Part shown: piece by piece, positions 54,935-62,939 of the stretch
Numbering within the stretch: position 1 is the first letter of the stretch
How the letters are laid out: every line of letters starts with the position of its first letter
Assembly (NCBI GenBank): GCA_002968845.1
Contig: PVBG01000003.1
Span: 310,001 to 374,000 of the forward strand
Direction: 5' to 3'
DNA length: 64,000 nucleotides
DNA from: Neorhizobium tomejilense
GTDB lineage: Bacteria > Pseudomonadota > Alphaproteobacteria > Rhizobiales > Rhizobiaceae
Translations under genes and position numbers: made by a program
The notes under the pieces: model-generated
Seen by the model: the letters and a program-made list of their open reading frames with translations, nothing else
Told to the model about the DNA's origin: nothing
The model's database searches: none

Positions 54935-55070
54935 CGTGTTTCCTCCACACCATCAACCGGTAGAGGAGTGCGATGTTCCTCTTTCGAAAAGGTTTACGGC
55001 TTTCCCAATCACGGCCGTGAGGTCTTGAATATTGGGCTTGGGGTAAATCAACCCTGCAAATACCCGAAAA

Positions 55071-55085
55071 CCTAAGCGGCTTAGG
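55071..55085. promoter_or_regulatory. Palindrome upstream of the two microprotein genes
   Basis: CCTAAGC-G-GCTTAGG is a perfect 7-bp inverted repeat ~140 bases upstream of the 43-residue gene, in an intergenic stretch. It is a candidate operator or decayed repeat. Confidence 0.35.
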
Positions 55086-55163
55086 TGAGATTGTCCGGGC
55101 TGGCTACGTCGCCGTTCGGGCGCACGAACCGTGCGGGGGGCACCCGTGCCGTCATGGGGTTAG

Positions 55164-55364
55164 ATGCCGTTGACCCGACCACCCGCAGCTCATGGGCCTG
55201 AGGATTTCGCGTTCATGCTGGAACAACGGCCCGCCAACATCGCGCTCCTTGGCAACGGCAGCTCGGCAGGCCTGCATGATCCCGCCTATGACTTCAACGA
55301 TGCCGCGATACCATACGGTGTCGCCTACTGGACGCGATTGGCCGAGGTAGCAATGCCCTGCTGA
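55164..55364 (+). pseudogene. M20 amidohydrolase (hippurate-hydrolase type), C-terminal relic
   Basis: The frame encodes HGPEDFAFMLEQRPANIALL, GNGSSAGLHDPAYDFNDAAI and a final AYWTRLAEV, the conserved C-terminus of M20 amidohydrolases. The catalytic N-terminal and dimerisation domains are absent, so this is a remnant of a lost gene. It ends just before the SUKH gene on the other strand. Confidence 0.75.
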
Positions 55365-55378
55365 CACCCTGAGAGTTC

Positions 55379-55951
55379 TCAGCTGAGGCGGGCGAACTTG
55401 TCGAGCAGATCGTCGAAATCTTTCGCAATGGGAGCGTAATAGCCGATCTCCGTAAGATATTCGACGGCTGCGTCTGCGGACTTGCCGTCCAGGTCGTCGT
55501 GGGTAAGGCCGTGGAACAACTCGCCGTCGGTATAGATGATCCTGCCCGCATGCTCGCCTTCGGTGATCTCGACGAGGGTGGAGAAATCACCGCCGAGACC
55601 GACAACATGGGCGAACGGTGTGAGGCCATAGTCGTGAAAGCCCATCTCGGGTGCGAGGGCTTCGAGGTCGAAATAAGGATGGCCGTTGCCTATGCCGAAC
55701 AGGGTGTTGATATCCGAGAGGATGAACGCGTCACGACGCTGGTCAGTAGGCAGTGCATCAATGCCATCGTGAGGAAGAGCGTAGTCCAGTCCATTCTCCC
55801 GCATCAGGAAACGCCGATATGCATCGGAGAAACGGACACCGTAGTCGCGCTCGTATGCGGCCAAGCCCTCCGCGTTCGCACCGCCGTAACGCCTGATGAC
55901 CAGGGGCGATGCCACGAATTTCGAAAGACTGTCCGACGGTCGGAACGGCAT
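55379..55951 (-). CDS. SMI1/KNR4 (SUKH) family protein
   Basis: A 190-residue protein with the SUKH start pattern (LAAYERDYGVRFSDAYRRFL then ENGLDY), a middle FLSDIN-like ILSDINTLFG and late GEHAGRIIYTDGELF strands. SUKH proteins often act as immunity proteins against secreted or contact-delivered nuclease toxins. No toxin gene is present, so it may be an orphan immunity gene. Confidence 0.75.
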   Translation of the reverse strand: MPFRPSDSLSKFVASPLVIRRYGGANAEGLAAYERDYGVRFSDAYRRFLMRENGLDYALPHDGIDALPTDQRRDAFILSDINTLFGIGNGHPYFDLEALAPEMGFHDYGLTPFAHVVGLGGDFSTLVEITEGEHAGRIIYTDGELFHGLTHDDLDGKSADAAVEYLTEIGYYAPIAKDFDDLLDKFARLS

Positions 55952-56166
55952 AATGTTGTCACTGCTCAGTGTGGCCTCCTGTCATGTTATGGGCTGTGAT
56001 CCCCGGTCTTTCTAAGTGTGACAGGAGATCGCGTCGTCAAGGCAGCTTTCGCGCTACCTGCCAATGAAGACGCCAGTCGCCGACTTGGAGGAAGGGGAGG
56101 GTGCGCCATATCTCCACCTTTTAAGGACTGCTCGGCATTTGGGCCTTCGGCGGAGGGAGACAGCCA

Positions 56167-56559
56167 ATGATCGGAAAACTCGCTGATACATATCGTGCCT
56201 ACCTGGATTGCCTCAATCGGCAGGCCTGGGACGAGCTTGGCCGCTTCGTTGACGATAACGTACAGCATAACGGTCGGCTGCTAAGGTTACGGGGTTATCG
56301 GGAAATGCTGGTGAAGGATTTCGCAGATATTCCGGATTTGCACTTCAACATTCAATTGCTTGTCTGCGAGCGGCCGCGCCTTGCCGCCCGCCTGTCATTC
56401 GATTGCTCCCCGAACGACGAGTTCCTGGGCCTGAGTGTCAACGGACGTCGCGTGTCCTTCACGGAGAACGTCTTCTACGAGTTTACGGGATCGAAGATCA
56501 GTTCGGTATGGTCGGTGGTTGATAAGGCCGCAATCGAGGCCCAGCTCGTTGATTCGTGA
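56167..56559 (+). CDS. SnoaL-like / ester-cyclase-type protein (paralogue)
   Basis: A 130-residue NTF2-like protein homologous to 14051-14458 over its full length: YRAYLDCLNRQAWDELGRFV here versus YLRYLECLNRQAWSELGEFV there, and both end in a VWS...DK segment. It stands alone with ATG 56167. Function is unknown; the copies may reflect an old duplication in the replicon. Confidence 0.7.
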   Translation: MIGKLADTYRAYLDCLNRQAWDELGRFVDDNVQHNGRLLRLRGYREMLVKDFADIPDLHFNIQLLVCERPRLAARLSFDCSPNDEFLGLSVNGRRVSFTENVFYEFTGSKISSVWSVVDKAAIEAQLVDS

Positions 56560-56666
56560 GTCGGCCAGCCGCCTCCTTGGCCGAAGTGCCTGGGCCGATT
56601 CGCGGTGATGACGACACCCGCACCCTAAATGCGTGTGGGGCTTGAAGGTGAAGCTTACTTAAACGG

Positions 56667-56987
56667 TCACAAAGAGGACGGAGGTTTTGCAAGGGGTTCA
56701 ACGTTAGCCGTAATTTGTTCGAGGTATGCCGCTAGCTTGCGCGCCTCACTCAATTCAATCGGAACCCATACCGTGGCATCTCCACCCTTGGATTTGATCA
56801 CCACGTACGTTTCCGCCGACGACTTGCGTCGCCTCAACTGGCACCAGCAAAGTGCTTTTCCTACTGATGACACGATCGCAATTTCTGAAACTATCTCGTC
56901 AACCATCAACCCTTTTACGGCGTTGAATTGCGCGCTCAACCAAGACATCACTGTTGCCCCATACCTTGCATTGTTGGTGGCCGGCAA
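56667..56987 (-). CDS. Hypothetical protein
   Basis: A 106-residue frame with a convincing C-terminal half (TYVVIKSKGGDATVWVPIEL then ARKLAAYLEQI). The start is uncertain; a start near VDEIVSEIAIVSS would give ~80 residues. No family is recognised. Confidence 0.4.
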   Translation of the reverse strand: MPATNNARYGATVMSWLSAQFNAVKGLMVDEIVSEIAIVSSVGKALCWCQLRRRKSSAETYVVIKSKGGDATVWVPIELSEARKLAAYLEQITANVEPLAKPPSSL

Positions 56988-57148
56988 TTTTGAGCCTCGG
57001 ATCTCTTCCTTTTACGAATATGAAGTCAAGCAGTCTTCCTATCGGCAGTACAGTTCGGGGAAACATGACAGCGACAACCGCTCGGAACCTCCGCGGCCCC
57101 CCTGTAGCCAATGCGGTGCGCTTTCCATCGACGTGATAGGGGGTGGCA

Positions 57149-57412
57149 ATGAAACTGATAAGGATCTCCCGCCGGCTGATTTATGCGCTTGTCGCGAGCG
57201 CAATCGCCGGAGCGATAGCAGCCTCAAGTCTCACGATGATCGCCCTGCACGGCGGGGCCCATGCCACCTATTGCCCGTCAGCCAGCGCTTTCTGGATATT
57301 CCGCTGCGTACCGACCCTTAGAGCGCTCGTGATGTTTGGGTGGGTAAGCCTTTTGACGGGAATGCCAGTTTTTATGTTCCTGGTCATCATTCTGGGGATC
57401 GGTAGGCGGTAG
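57149..57412 (+). CDS. Small membrane protein
   Basis: An 87-residue protein with two or three hydrophobic spans (LIYALVASAIAGAIAASSL, MFGWVSLLTGMPVFMFLVII). ATG 57149 is used; an upstream GTG would add two residues. Family unknown. It precedes another membrane protein. Confidence 0.55.
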   Translation: MKLIRISRRLIYALVASAIAGAIAASSLTMIALHGGAHATYCPSASAFWIFRCVPTLRALVMFGWVSLLTGMPVFMFLVIILGIGRR

Positions 57413-57515
57413 GACGGAGTGGGACGATGGCGTTTTCAGCGTGGGCCAGTCCCGCGTCCCCTTGATCACAGATGATGAAATGTAATGCGGGTGACCCTCC
57501 GCGCTTGGACAAGCC

Positions 57516-58112
57516 ATGAAGAGACGAATGACCTCGGTGACCAAGTATATGGCGACTCTAGGTGTCGTTGTTGCCGTCATCCTCGCGATGTCGGCGCTAG
57601 CGCTATTGACTTGGCTCATCGCCGTTTCTGTTGGCAACGGTGAAATTCAAAAAGATGGCGTTATCTTTTTGGGATCAATCTGGCTTGCCTTAGCTTCATG
57701 TTTTGCTGCTGGCTTGACGCTTATCCTTGGCAGGGAGCGTCGATGGCGGCGCGGTGCGCTTGCGGGATCAGTGGCGTGCCTGCTTCTCGCCGTCCTCGCC
57801 CTGTATCTTCATGGTTCCCGAGAGTACCACCCGATCGACACCGAGGAAGCGGCCCGCCCCATGCTGGAGTTCCTGATCAAGCAGGAGGCGCGTTCCTCTC
57901 CGGACAAAATCAGGGTTGTTGATCTCGACCGACAAATCCGCAACATCCGTATCCTCGGCCCCCGGATGTCATTCGATCCCCCAACGGCCCGCTACATCGA
58001 GTTCGAATTCGATACGGGATGCGGAGAAGTGATCGAGTTGACCGCGATGACGGGCAGCGTGGAAGGAACCGAGCTTTCGGGGCTTGCGAACAGGGCCTAT
58101 TGCGCCCGATAG
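57516..58112 (+). CDS. Membrane protein with C-terminal soluble domain
   Basis: A 198-residue protein with three hydrophobic spans (ATLGVVVAVILAMSALALL, IFLGSIWLALASCFAAGL, ALAGSVACLLLAVLALYL) and a ~90-residue soluble tail (PMLEFLIKQEARSSPDKIRV, TGCGEVIELTAMTGSVEGTE). It may be part of a small membrane unit with the preceding gene. No family is recognised. Confidence 0.6.
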   Translation: MKRRMTSVTKYMATLGVVVAVILAMSALALLTWLIAVSVGNGEIQKDGVIFLGSIWLALASCFAAGLTLILGRERRWRRGALAGSVACLLLAVLALYLHGSREYHPIDTEEAARPMLEFLIKQEARSSPDKIRVVDLDRQIRNIRILGPRMSFDPPTARYIEFEFDTGCGEVIELTAMTGSVEGTELSGLANRAYCAR

Positions 58113-58206
58113 GCGGATGTCTGACTGGCGGCACTCAGGGGACATTGTGGCGTCTGAAATTCCCTCTATTTCCCGTCAATTTGATCTCGACCACGAAGGT
58201 TAGCCA

Positions 58207-59022
58207 ATGGGATGGGATGCACTCGGGCGATGGGGAGAAGACGCGGTTCGCATCGAACCGCTGGCTGGTGGATCGGCCAACGACGTGTGGAGCGTTCGCA
58301 TCCACGGCCGGATCGCCGTCGGGCGTCTCGGCTCCAGGAGCGACGCTGACCTCGCATGGGAAACAGACCTGCTCCGATACCTCGACCGTGAAGGCATGAC
58401 CGTTCCAGTACCGATCCCGACGACGGACGGCCGCCTGTTCGCGGACGGTCTGGTGGTGATGAAATACATGGAGGGCGGACCGCCCGAGACGAAGTCCGAC
58501 TGGCGTCGCGTCGCCGACGCGCTCCGGGAACTGCATCGATTGACACTGGGCTGGCCGCAGCGCCCAAGTTGGCGGTCATCGATCGACCTCCTGCAGGCCG
58601 AGACCGGAACGAGGATCAACCTCACCGCGATGCCGCCCGAGGGTGTTCTTCGATGTCGAGCAGCGTGGGCACGGCTCATCGGGCGTCGGACATGCGTTGT
58701 CCACGGCAACCCAAATAACCCGGGCAACGTCCGCATGACCGCAGACCGGGTCGCGCTGATCGACTGGGATGAGTCCCACGTCGACATCCCCGACCTTGAC
58801 CTTGTGCTGCCCGACAACGCCGCCGATCTCGATGACGACGCGCATGACATCGCCGCACAAGCGTCAGCCGCATGGGAGGCCGCCGTCTGCTGGAAGGATG
58901 ACTACGCGGTCAAGTGTCTTGCCGAAGTTCGTGCGGTTCGATCAGTCTCGGTGGGGAGCGAGAAGGCAGTGGTGCAATCGTTTACCGCTCGTTCCAGCAC
59001 GGTTGGTAAGGCGGAAGGATGA
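58207..59022 (+). CDS. Aminoglycoside phosphotransferase-like protein with extended C-terminus
   Basis: A 271-residue kinase-like phosphotransferase (APH/choline-kinase fold) with GGSANDVWSV, a Brenner-like VVHGNPNNPGNV (usually HGD, here HGN) and metal-binding ALIDWDES. The aspartate change in the catalytic motif could lower activity. The last ~27 residues follow a codon (245, CGA) that is TGA in a second copy of the gene's 3' end at 59671, so the gene seems to have lost its original stop and gained a tail. Confidence 0.72.
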   Translation: MGWDALGRWGEDAVRIEPLAGGSANDVWSVRIHGRIAVGRLGSRSDADLAWETDLLRYLDREGMTVPVPIPTTDGRLFADGLVVMKYMEGGPPETKSDWRRVADALRELHRLTLGWPQRPSWRSSIDLLQAETGTRINLTAMPPEGVLRCRAAWARLIGRRTCVVHGNPNNPGNVRMTADRVALIDWDESHVDIPDLDLVLPDNAADLDDDAHDIAAQASAAWEAAVCWKDDYAVKCLAEVRAVRSVSVGSEKAVVQSFTARSSTVGKAEG

Positions 59023-59023
59023 G

Positions 59024-59404
59024 ATGTCGACACACACAATAACGCTGACGCCGATACTTATTCTAAATATCTACTTCTCGCTATCTGTTCTCGTGATCTG
59101 CATTTCATCGTTCGTATTTCGAAATAGATACGGAATTAATATAAGATATGTATACATAACTTTGTTCATGTCAGGATGTTATCTTGCCGATATCATTTAT
59201 CTCGATTTGATGCGCTATGGATACAAGGGACTGAAATACACCATCGGCGGGGCGTTGTTCATATGGCCTCTTTTCTACATGTTGATGGCTGTGTCTCAGG
59301 CCGTGACGAATTCCTTCGGGATAAGCAGGCATCGGGGGTTTAGTATCACGTGTTTCTGTCTGATGTTTGACTCCCTGGTCACACTGTTTCTGGTATACAG
59401 CTGA
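59024..59404 (+). CDS. AT-rich membrane protein
   Basis: A 126-residue protein with four hydrophobic spans (LTPILILNIYFSLSVLVI, RYVYITLFMSGCYLADII, GGALFIWPLFYMLMAV, SITCFCLMFDSLVTLFLV). Its codons are much more AT-rich than its neighbours', which suggests recent transfer. It starts one base after the phosphotransferase stop and lies between two copies of that gene's 3' end. Confidence 0.6.
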   Translation: MSTHTITLTPILILNIYFSLSVLVICISSFVFRNRYGINIRYVYITLFMSGCYLADIIYLDLMRYGYKGLKYTIGGALFIWPLFYMLMAVSQAVTNSFGISRHRGFSITCFCLMFDSLVTLFLVYS

Positions 59405-59670
59405 AGGAGCCTGCTGAGGTCCGGAGGTAACGACATATACGCCGACTTGGATCTCGATGTTCTCCACGCTCAAGCGCGAATATCAAATTTGTGGCAGCCA
59501 TATTGAGGATAAGCGAGAAGCTCTCGCAGGAGCTGTCTGCGGGGGATCAACGAATGAGACGTCAACGACACTGAACGGTTTAAGACGGCATCCTCGATGC
59601 GATAACGCCCAGCTGGTTGTCGAGCCACGCCAGCATTCTTGATAATTGCAAGTGGCGGGGACCCGAGAAT

Positions 59671-59806
59671 GCCGCCGATCTCGGCGATGGCGCGCATGAC
59701 ATCGTAGCGCAAGCGTCAGCCGCATGGGAGGCAGCCGTCTGCTGGAACGACGACTACGCGGTCAAGCGGCTTGCCGAAGTTCGGGCAGTCTGAGCAGTCT
59801 CGGTGG
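59671..59806 (+). pseudogene. Duplicated 3' fragment of the phosphotransferase gene
   Basis: This 136-bp stretch aligns without gaps to 58819-58954, exactly 852 bases upstream, with most positions identical and in the same frame. It keeps the AWEAAVCW segment and ends in LAEVRAV followed by TGA (59791-59793), probably the ancestral end of the gene. It has no start of its own. Confidence 0.8.
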
Positions 59807-59862
59807 AGCGGCGGGTCGTATCATACAGGAACATCCGGCGACGGCATTGCGGCCAACGGGAG

Positions 59863-60606
59863 TCATTGCCGCAGTATCGGGATGTCGAAGACCAGCAGCC
59901 CAGCCTTTTCCAATTCGAGTTGCGCCACGACCCGGCCGTACGGGTCGATCACGGTGGTAGGTCCCCACGACACCCGTCCATCTCGCTCTCCGAAAATGTC
60001 CGATGAAACGAGCCAGAGACTATGCTCCTTGCATCTCTCGGCACGCACCATGTTGTGCACATCACGGTACTCTGCTGCTCGTTGGCGAGGCATCATGTTG
60101 TTCGCGAGACAGACGATCAATGTGCCACCTTGATCGGCGATCACCTTCGCCATGGCCGGGAAGTTCGTGTCGTAGCAGATGTTGATACCAAACGTCAGTC
60201 CTTCGACCGAGAACACAGGGGTTTCCGCACCTGGAGCGAAGAAGCCCTCCGACTTGAGGAGATGTGTTTTTCGGTAAAACCCTTTGATCGCTCCACTCTG
60301 GATGACCGCTGCGGTGTTGAAGAGACTACCTGAACTTGCCTCGATCATGCCCAGGGCGATGACCATGTCCGTCAACGGCAGTCGAGCGACGATGGATTGA
60401 AATTCTGGCGAAGCGAGGTCTAGTGCAGATCGCCGGGCCTCGGCCTCGTCAAGCAGATATCCCTGTAAGAAGCATTCCGGGAAACAAAGCAATCGGGCAC
60501 CACGAGCCGATGCCTCGGTGATGACCCCCGCGGCGTAGGATAGGGAAGCTTCAACGTCTCCCCTGAATTCTGGCGTCTGCACGGCGGCGATGCGGACGGT
60601 GTCCAT
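59863..60606 (-). CDS. Carbon-nitrogen hydrolase (nitrilase family)
   Basis: A 247-residue protein with the nitrilase triad: Glu in CFPECFLQGYLL, Lys in GFYRKTHLLK and Cys in NICYDTNFPAM. It probably hydrolyses an amide or carbamoyl compound; length is normal. It overlaps no neighbour and its stop is ~55 bases from the duplicated phosphotransferase fragment. Confidence 0.87.
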   Translation of the reverse strand: MDTVRIAAVQTPEFRGDVEASLSYAAGVITEASARGARLLCFPECFLQGYLLDEAEARRSALDLASPEFQSIVARLPLTDMVIALGMIEASSGSLFNTAAVIQSGAIKGFYRKTHLLKSEGFFAPGAETPVFSVEGLTFGINICYDTNFPAMAKVIADQGGTLIVCLANNMMPRQRAAEYRDVHNMVRAERCKEHSLWLVSSDIFGERDGRVSWGPTTVIDPYGRVVAQLELEKAGLLVFDIPILRQ

Positions 60607-60689
60607 GCCTCAGGTCCTTTCATCGCGAAGAATCAGTCGAACGCCACGCCACTAATCCAGTGATCAACCGTCGTGGGTATGGGATATTG

Positions 60690-61094
60690 CTATCGGAGAG
60701 ACGGATAACTTCCGTGATAGGTTAGGTTCGGGGTGGACCGAAGCTCAACCTCATCGTCACCGAACGCCGTCTGGTCCACAAGGACAAAGGTATTCGCGGG
60801 TGTCCCGCTTTTCTCGATTTCGGTAACATCCGTGTCGTGTAGCCGAGACCGCAAATAGTCCCAATCCGGCTCTTGGCCGCTTTTCCATATGACTTCAATG
60901 AAATCGCTGTCGAGGCGGTGACCTAGTTCCGATTTTAGTGGCCATATGGGATTGCGGTCCTCCCACGCGGCGTACTCGTCGTCAGACGCGTCGCCATTGG
61001 GTTCAGGTTCCCAATGAGGATGTCCGAATGCGGACGCATCTTCGTTGGCTTCGAACATCGCGGTGAAAACGTGTACTTTGGCTTCAGCGGACAT
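60690..61094 (-). CDS. Possible immunity protein (Imm22-like)
   Basis: A 134-residue acidic protein beginning with KVHVFTAMFEANEDASAFGH, with a central HRLDSDFIEVIWKSG. This suggests the Imm22 group of immunity proteins. ATG 61094 has AGGAG nine bases upstream. No toxin gene lies nearby. The assignment rests on pattern only. Confidence 0.5.
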   Translation of the reverse strand: MSAEAKVHVFTAMFEANEDASAFGHPHWEPEPNGDASDDEYAAWEDRNPIWPLKSELGHRLDSDFIEVIWKSGQEPDWDYLRSRLHDTDVTEIEKSGTPANTFVLVDQTAFGDDEVELRSTPNLTYHGSYPSLR

Positions 61095-61396
61095 TGTGAC
61101 TCCTTGTGTTAGTCCGTCCGACATAGATAGCGCAAATGTATGCGTCTGAGGCCACTTTGTAGACTGCGGCCGCTTCGCGCCAACACCTTCCCCAGAACGG
61201 GCTCTCGCCAAGCCTAAGATTGACAGGCAACAAACCTTCTGCGAACAATTAGTCCTCGGTGGATACGACCTGCTGCTTGCGCCCCCTTGGGGTACGGTGA
61301 ATGTATCGAGCCGCTTATGGCTCTCTTTGCCCGAACGAACGGGTCAGCAACGCAAGCCCCTGACGCTTTCCGTTCGTTTATGCAAAGGATCATCCC

Positions 61397-62224
61397 ATGC
61401 GCGATTTCCGCGATGCCAAAGCTATGGCAAAAACCCTACGTGAAGCGCTTCACGCCAAATCTTTCGCCTTCACCAACAGTGAGAGCCAGGAGCTCGTTGC
61501 TCGAATTCTTGGCTTTCGAGACTGGAACGTATTGGCCGCAATGATCCAAGCGACGCAGCCGCCAGCTAAATCGGTGAGTAGCGAAACGTCTATTCCAGCG
61601 GGGGCGGAGATCCCCCTCGTTCCTATGCGGGACTTGGTCATGTTTCCGCACATGATCTCGCGGATTTTCGTGGCGCGCGAGAAAACCCGACAGGCCGTGG
61701 AACACGCTCTTGCCAGCGACCGGCGCGTTCTCGTCGTCGCCCAAAGGCATGGCGGCGACGATCATCCCGGCACTCTTGAAGCCTTCTATCCAGTGGGAGT
61801 CATAGCAAACGTAGTCGATCGCCAGACACAGGTGGACGGGACTCTCAAGGTTACCGTCTGCGGGCTTCAGCGAACAGGCATGGTCCGGCTCACCGATGAC
61901 GTGTTTCTGGCGGCGGAGATTACACCAATCGACGACGAACGCGGCCAGTCGACGGAGGCAGCCGCTCTGTCGAGTGCGGTTCTCGATGCGTACCAGATCT
62001 ACGCCGAGGTCGATTTTTCTAAACTACCGCCGGGATCTAAGGCCAGGTTCGGCCTACCGTCGATCGGAAATCCGAGCCTGTTAGCCGACACAGTCGCCCC
62101 GTTGCTATCGACCACTATCGAACAGAAGCAGCAACTCTTGGAAACCAATGACGTGGTGACTCGTCTGCATAGACTCATCGAGCTGATGAGCGATGGCCGA
62201 CCCAAAGCCGTCGCAAAGTACTAA
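61397..62224 (+). CDS. Glyoxalase-type N-terminal segment fused to a Lon N-terminal domain
   Basis: A 275-residue protein. Residues 1-50 (MRDFRDAKAMAKTLREALHA, LGFRDWNVLAA) match the small lead domain of rhizobial glyoxalase-superfamily proteins. Residues ~70-270 match the substrate-binding LON N-domain (IPLVPMRDLVMFPHM, TRQAVEHAL, VGVIANVV). There is no ATPase or protease part, so it is not a Lon protease. It may be an adaptor or stand-alone sensor. Confidence 0.78.
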   Translation: MRDFRDAKAMAKTLREALHAKSFAFTNSESQELVARILGFRDWNVLAAMIQATQPPAKSVSSETSIPAGAEIPLVPMRDLVMFPHMISRIFVAREKTRQAVEHALASDRRVLVVAQRHGGDDHPGTLEAFYPVGVIANVVDRQTQVDGTLKVTVCGLQRTGMVRLTDDVFLAAEITPIDDERGQSTEAAALSSAVLDAYQIYAEVDFSKLPPGSKARFGLPSIGNPSLLADTVAPLLSTTIEQKQQLLETNDVVTRLHRLIELMSDGRPKAVAKY

Positions 62225-62255
62225 CTTTTGCGACGTATCGGCTTTCTCTCAAGGG

Positions 62256-62292
62256 GTTTGCGGATTCTCGTCGCGGAACTCGTTCGCAAAAG
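62256..62292. repeat. Dispersed repeat B, copy 2
   Basis: This segment aligns with 28701-28739 around TCGTCGCGGAACTCGTTCGC followed by AAAAG. It lies just after the Lon-N fusion gene. Confidence 0.4.
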
Positions 62293-62440
62293 CTGGAGTT
62301 TCGCGGCGAATTTTTCCGCATTAGGTAGCAAAGACCACCGAAAAACCGTAACCGATGTGCGGTTCCCACATTGTCCTGCCTGTCTTGACCTGTGATGGGC
62401 TTTGCATCGATGATGCGAAGGGAGCTTCTCCAAGAGAACG

Positions 62441-62764
62441 ATGACGTTCATGGTAACACCTAGCGAGACTTTTGACGGCATACCGCCTGTTGAACCCGCT
62501 CCGGACGAGCAGAAGACAACACTGGATCAAGATTTTCTCGATGACTGCCAGAATGCCATTGTCGAGTTAAAGCACAATAACGCTTGGATTTTCAGAGAGG
62601 AGCTTCAAACGCGCAGCGCCATTTGGGGAGAGCTTTTGCGTCGCGACTTCCTGATATCCGGTGAAATTCCGATTGAATACGTCAACAGGCTGATATGCTG
62701 GAAGGCTAGCAACGGTCGGGCCGCGATCGCGATCGCAGTCGGGCAAGTCGTGAAGCCACTCTGA
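62441..62764 (+). CDS. Hypothetical protein
   Basis: A 107-residue mainly helical protein (DFLDDCQNAIVELKHNNAWI, VNRLICWKASNGRAAIAI). The start is ATG 62441 or the next ATG three codons later. No family is recognised; it follows the Lon-N fusion by ~220 bases. Confidence 0.5.
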   Translation: MTFMVTPSETFDGIPPVEPAPDEQKTTLDQDFLDDCQNAIVELKHNNAWIFREELQTRSAIWGELLRRDFLISGEIPIEYVNRLICWKASNGRAAIAIAVGQVVKPL

Positions 62765-62939
62765 AGAGCTGCCTGGTTTAGGTTGGCTGTGGCCATCGGC
62801 GTCGCCTGGATCGCCAGCAAACGGTCTGTGATCTTCGTCGACATGAACAGCGCCCAGGGCGTCTGTTCGACGCTCTCACAATTACAACGTCAAATTACCG
62901 CCTTTCAGAGAGCAGGGCCCCCTATTGCGGAGCAGCGTT

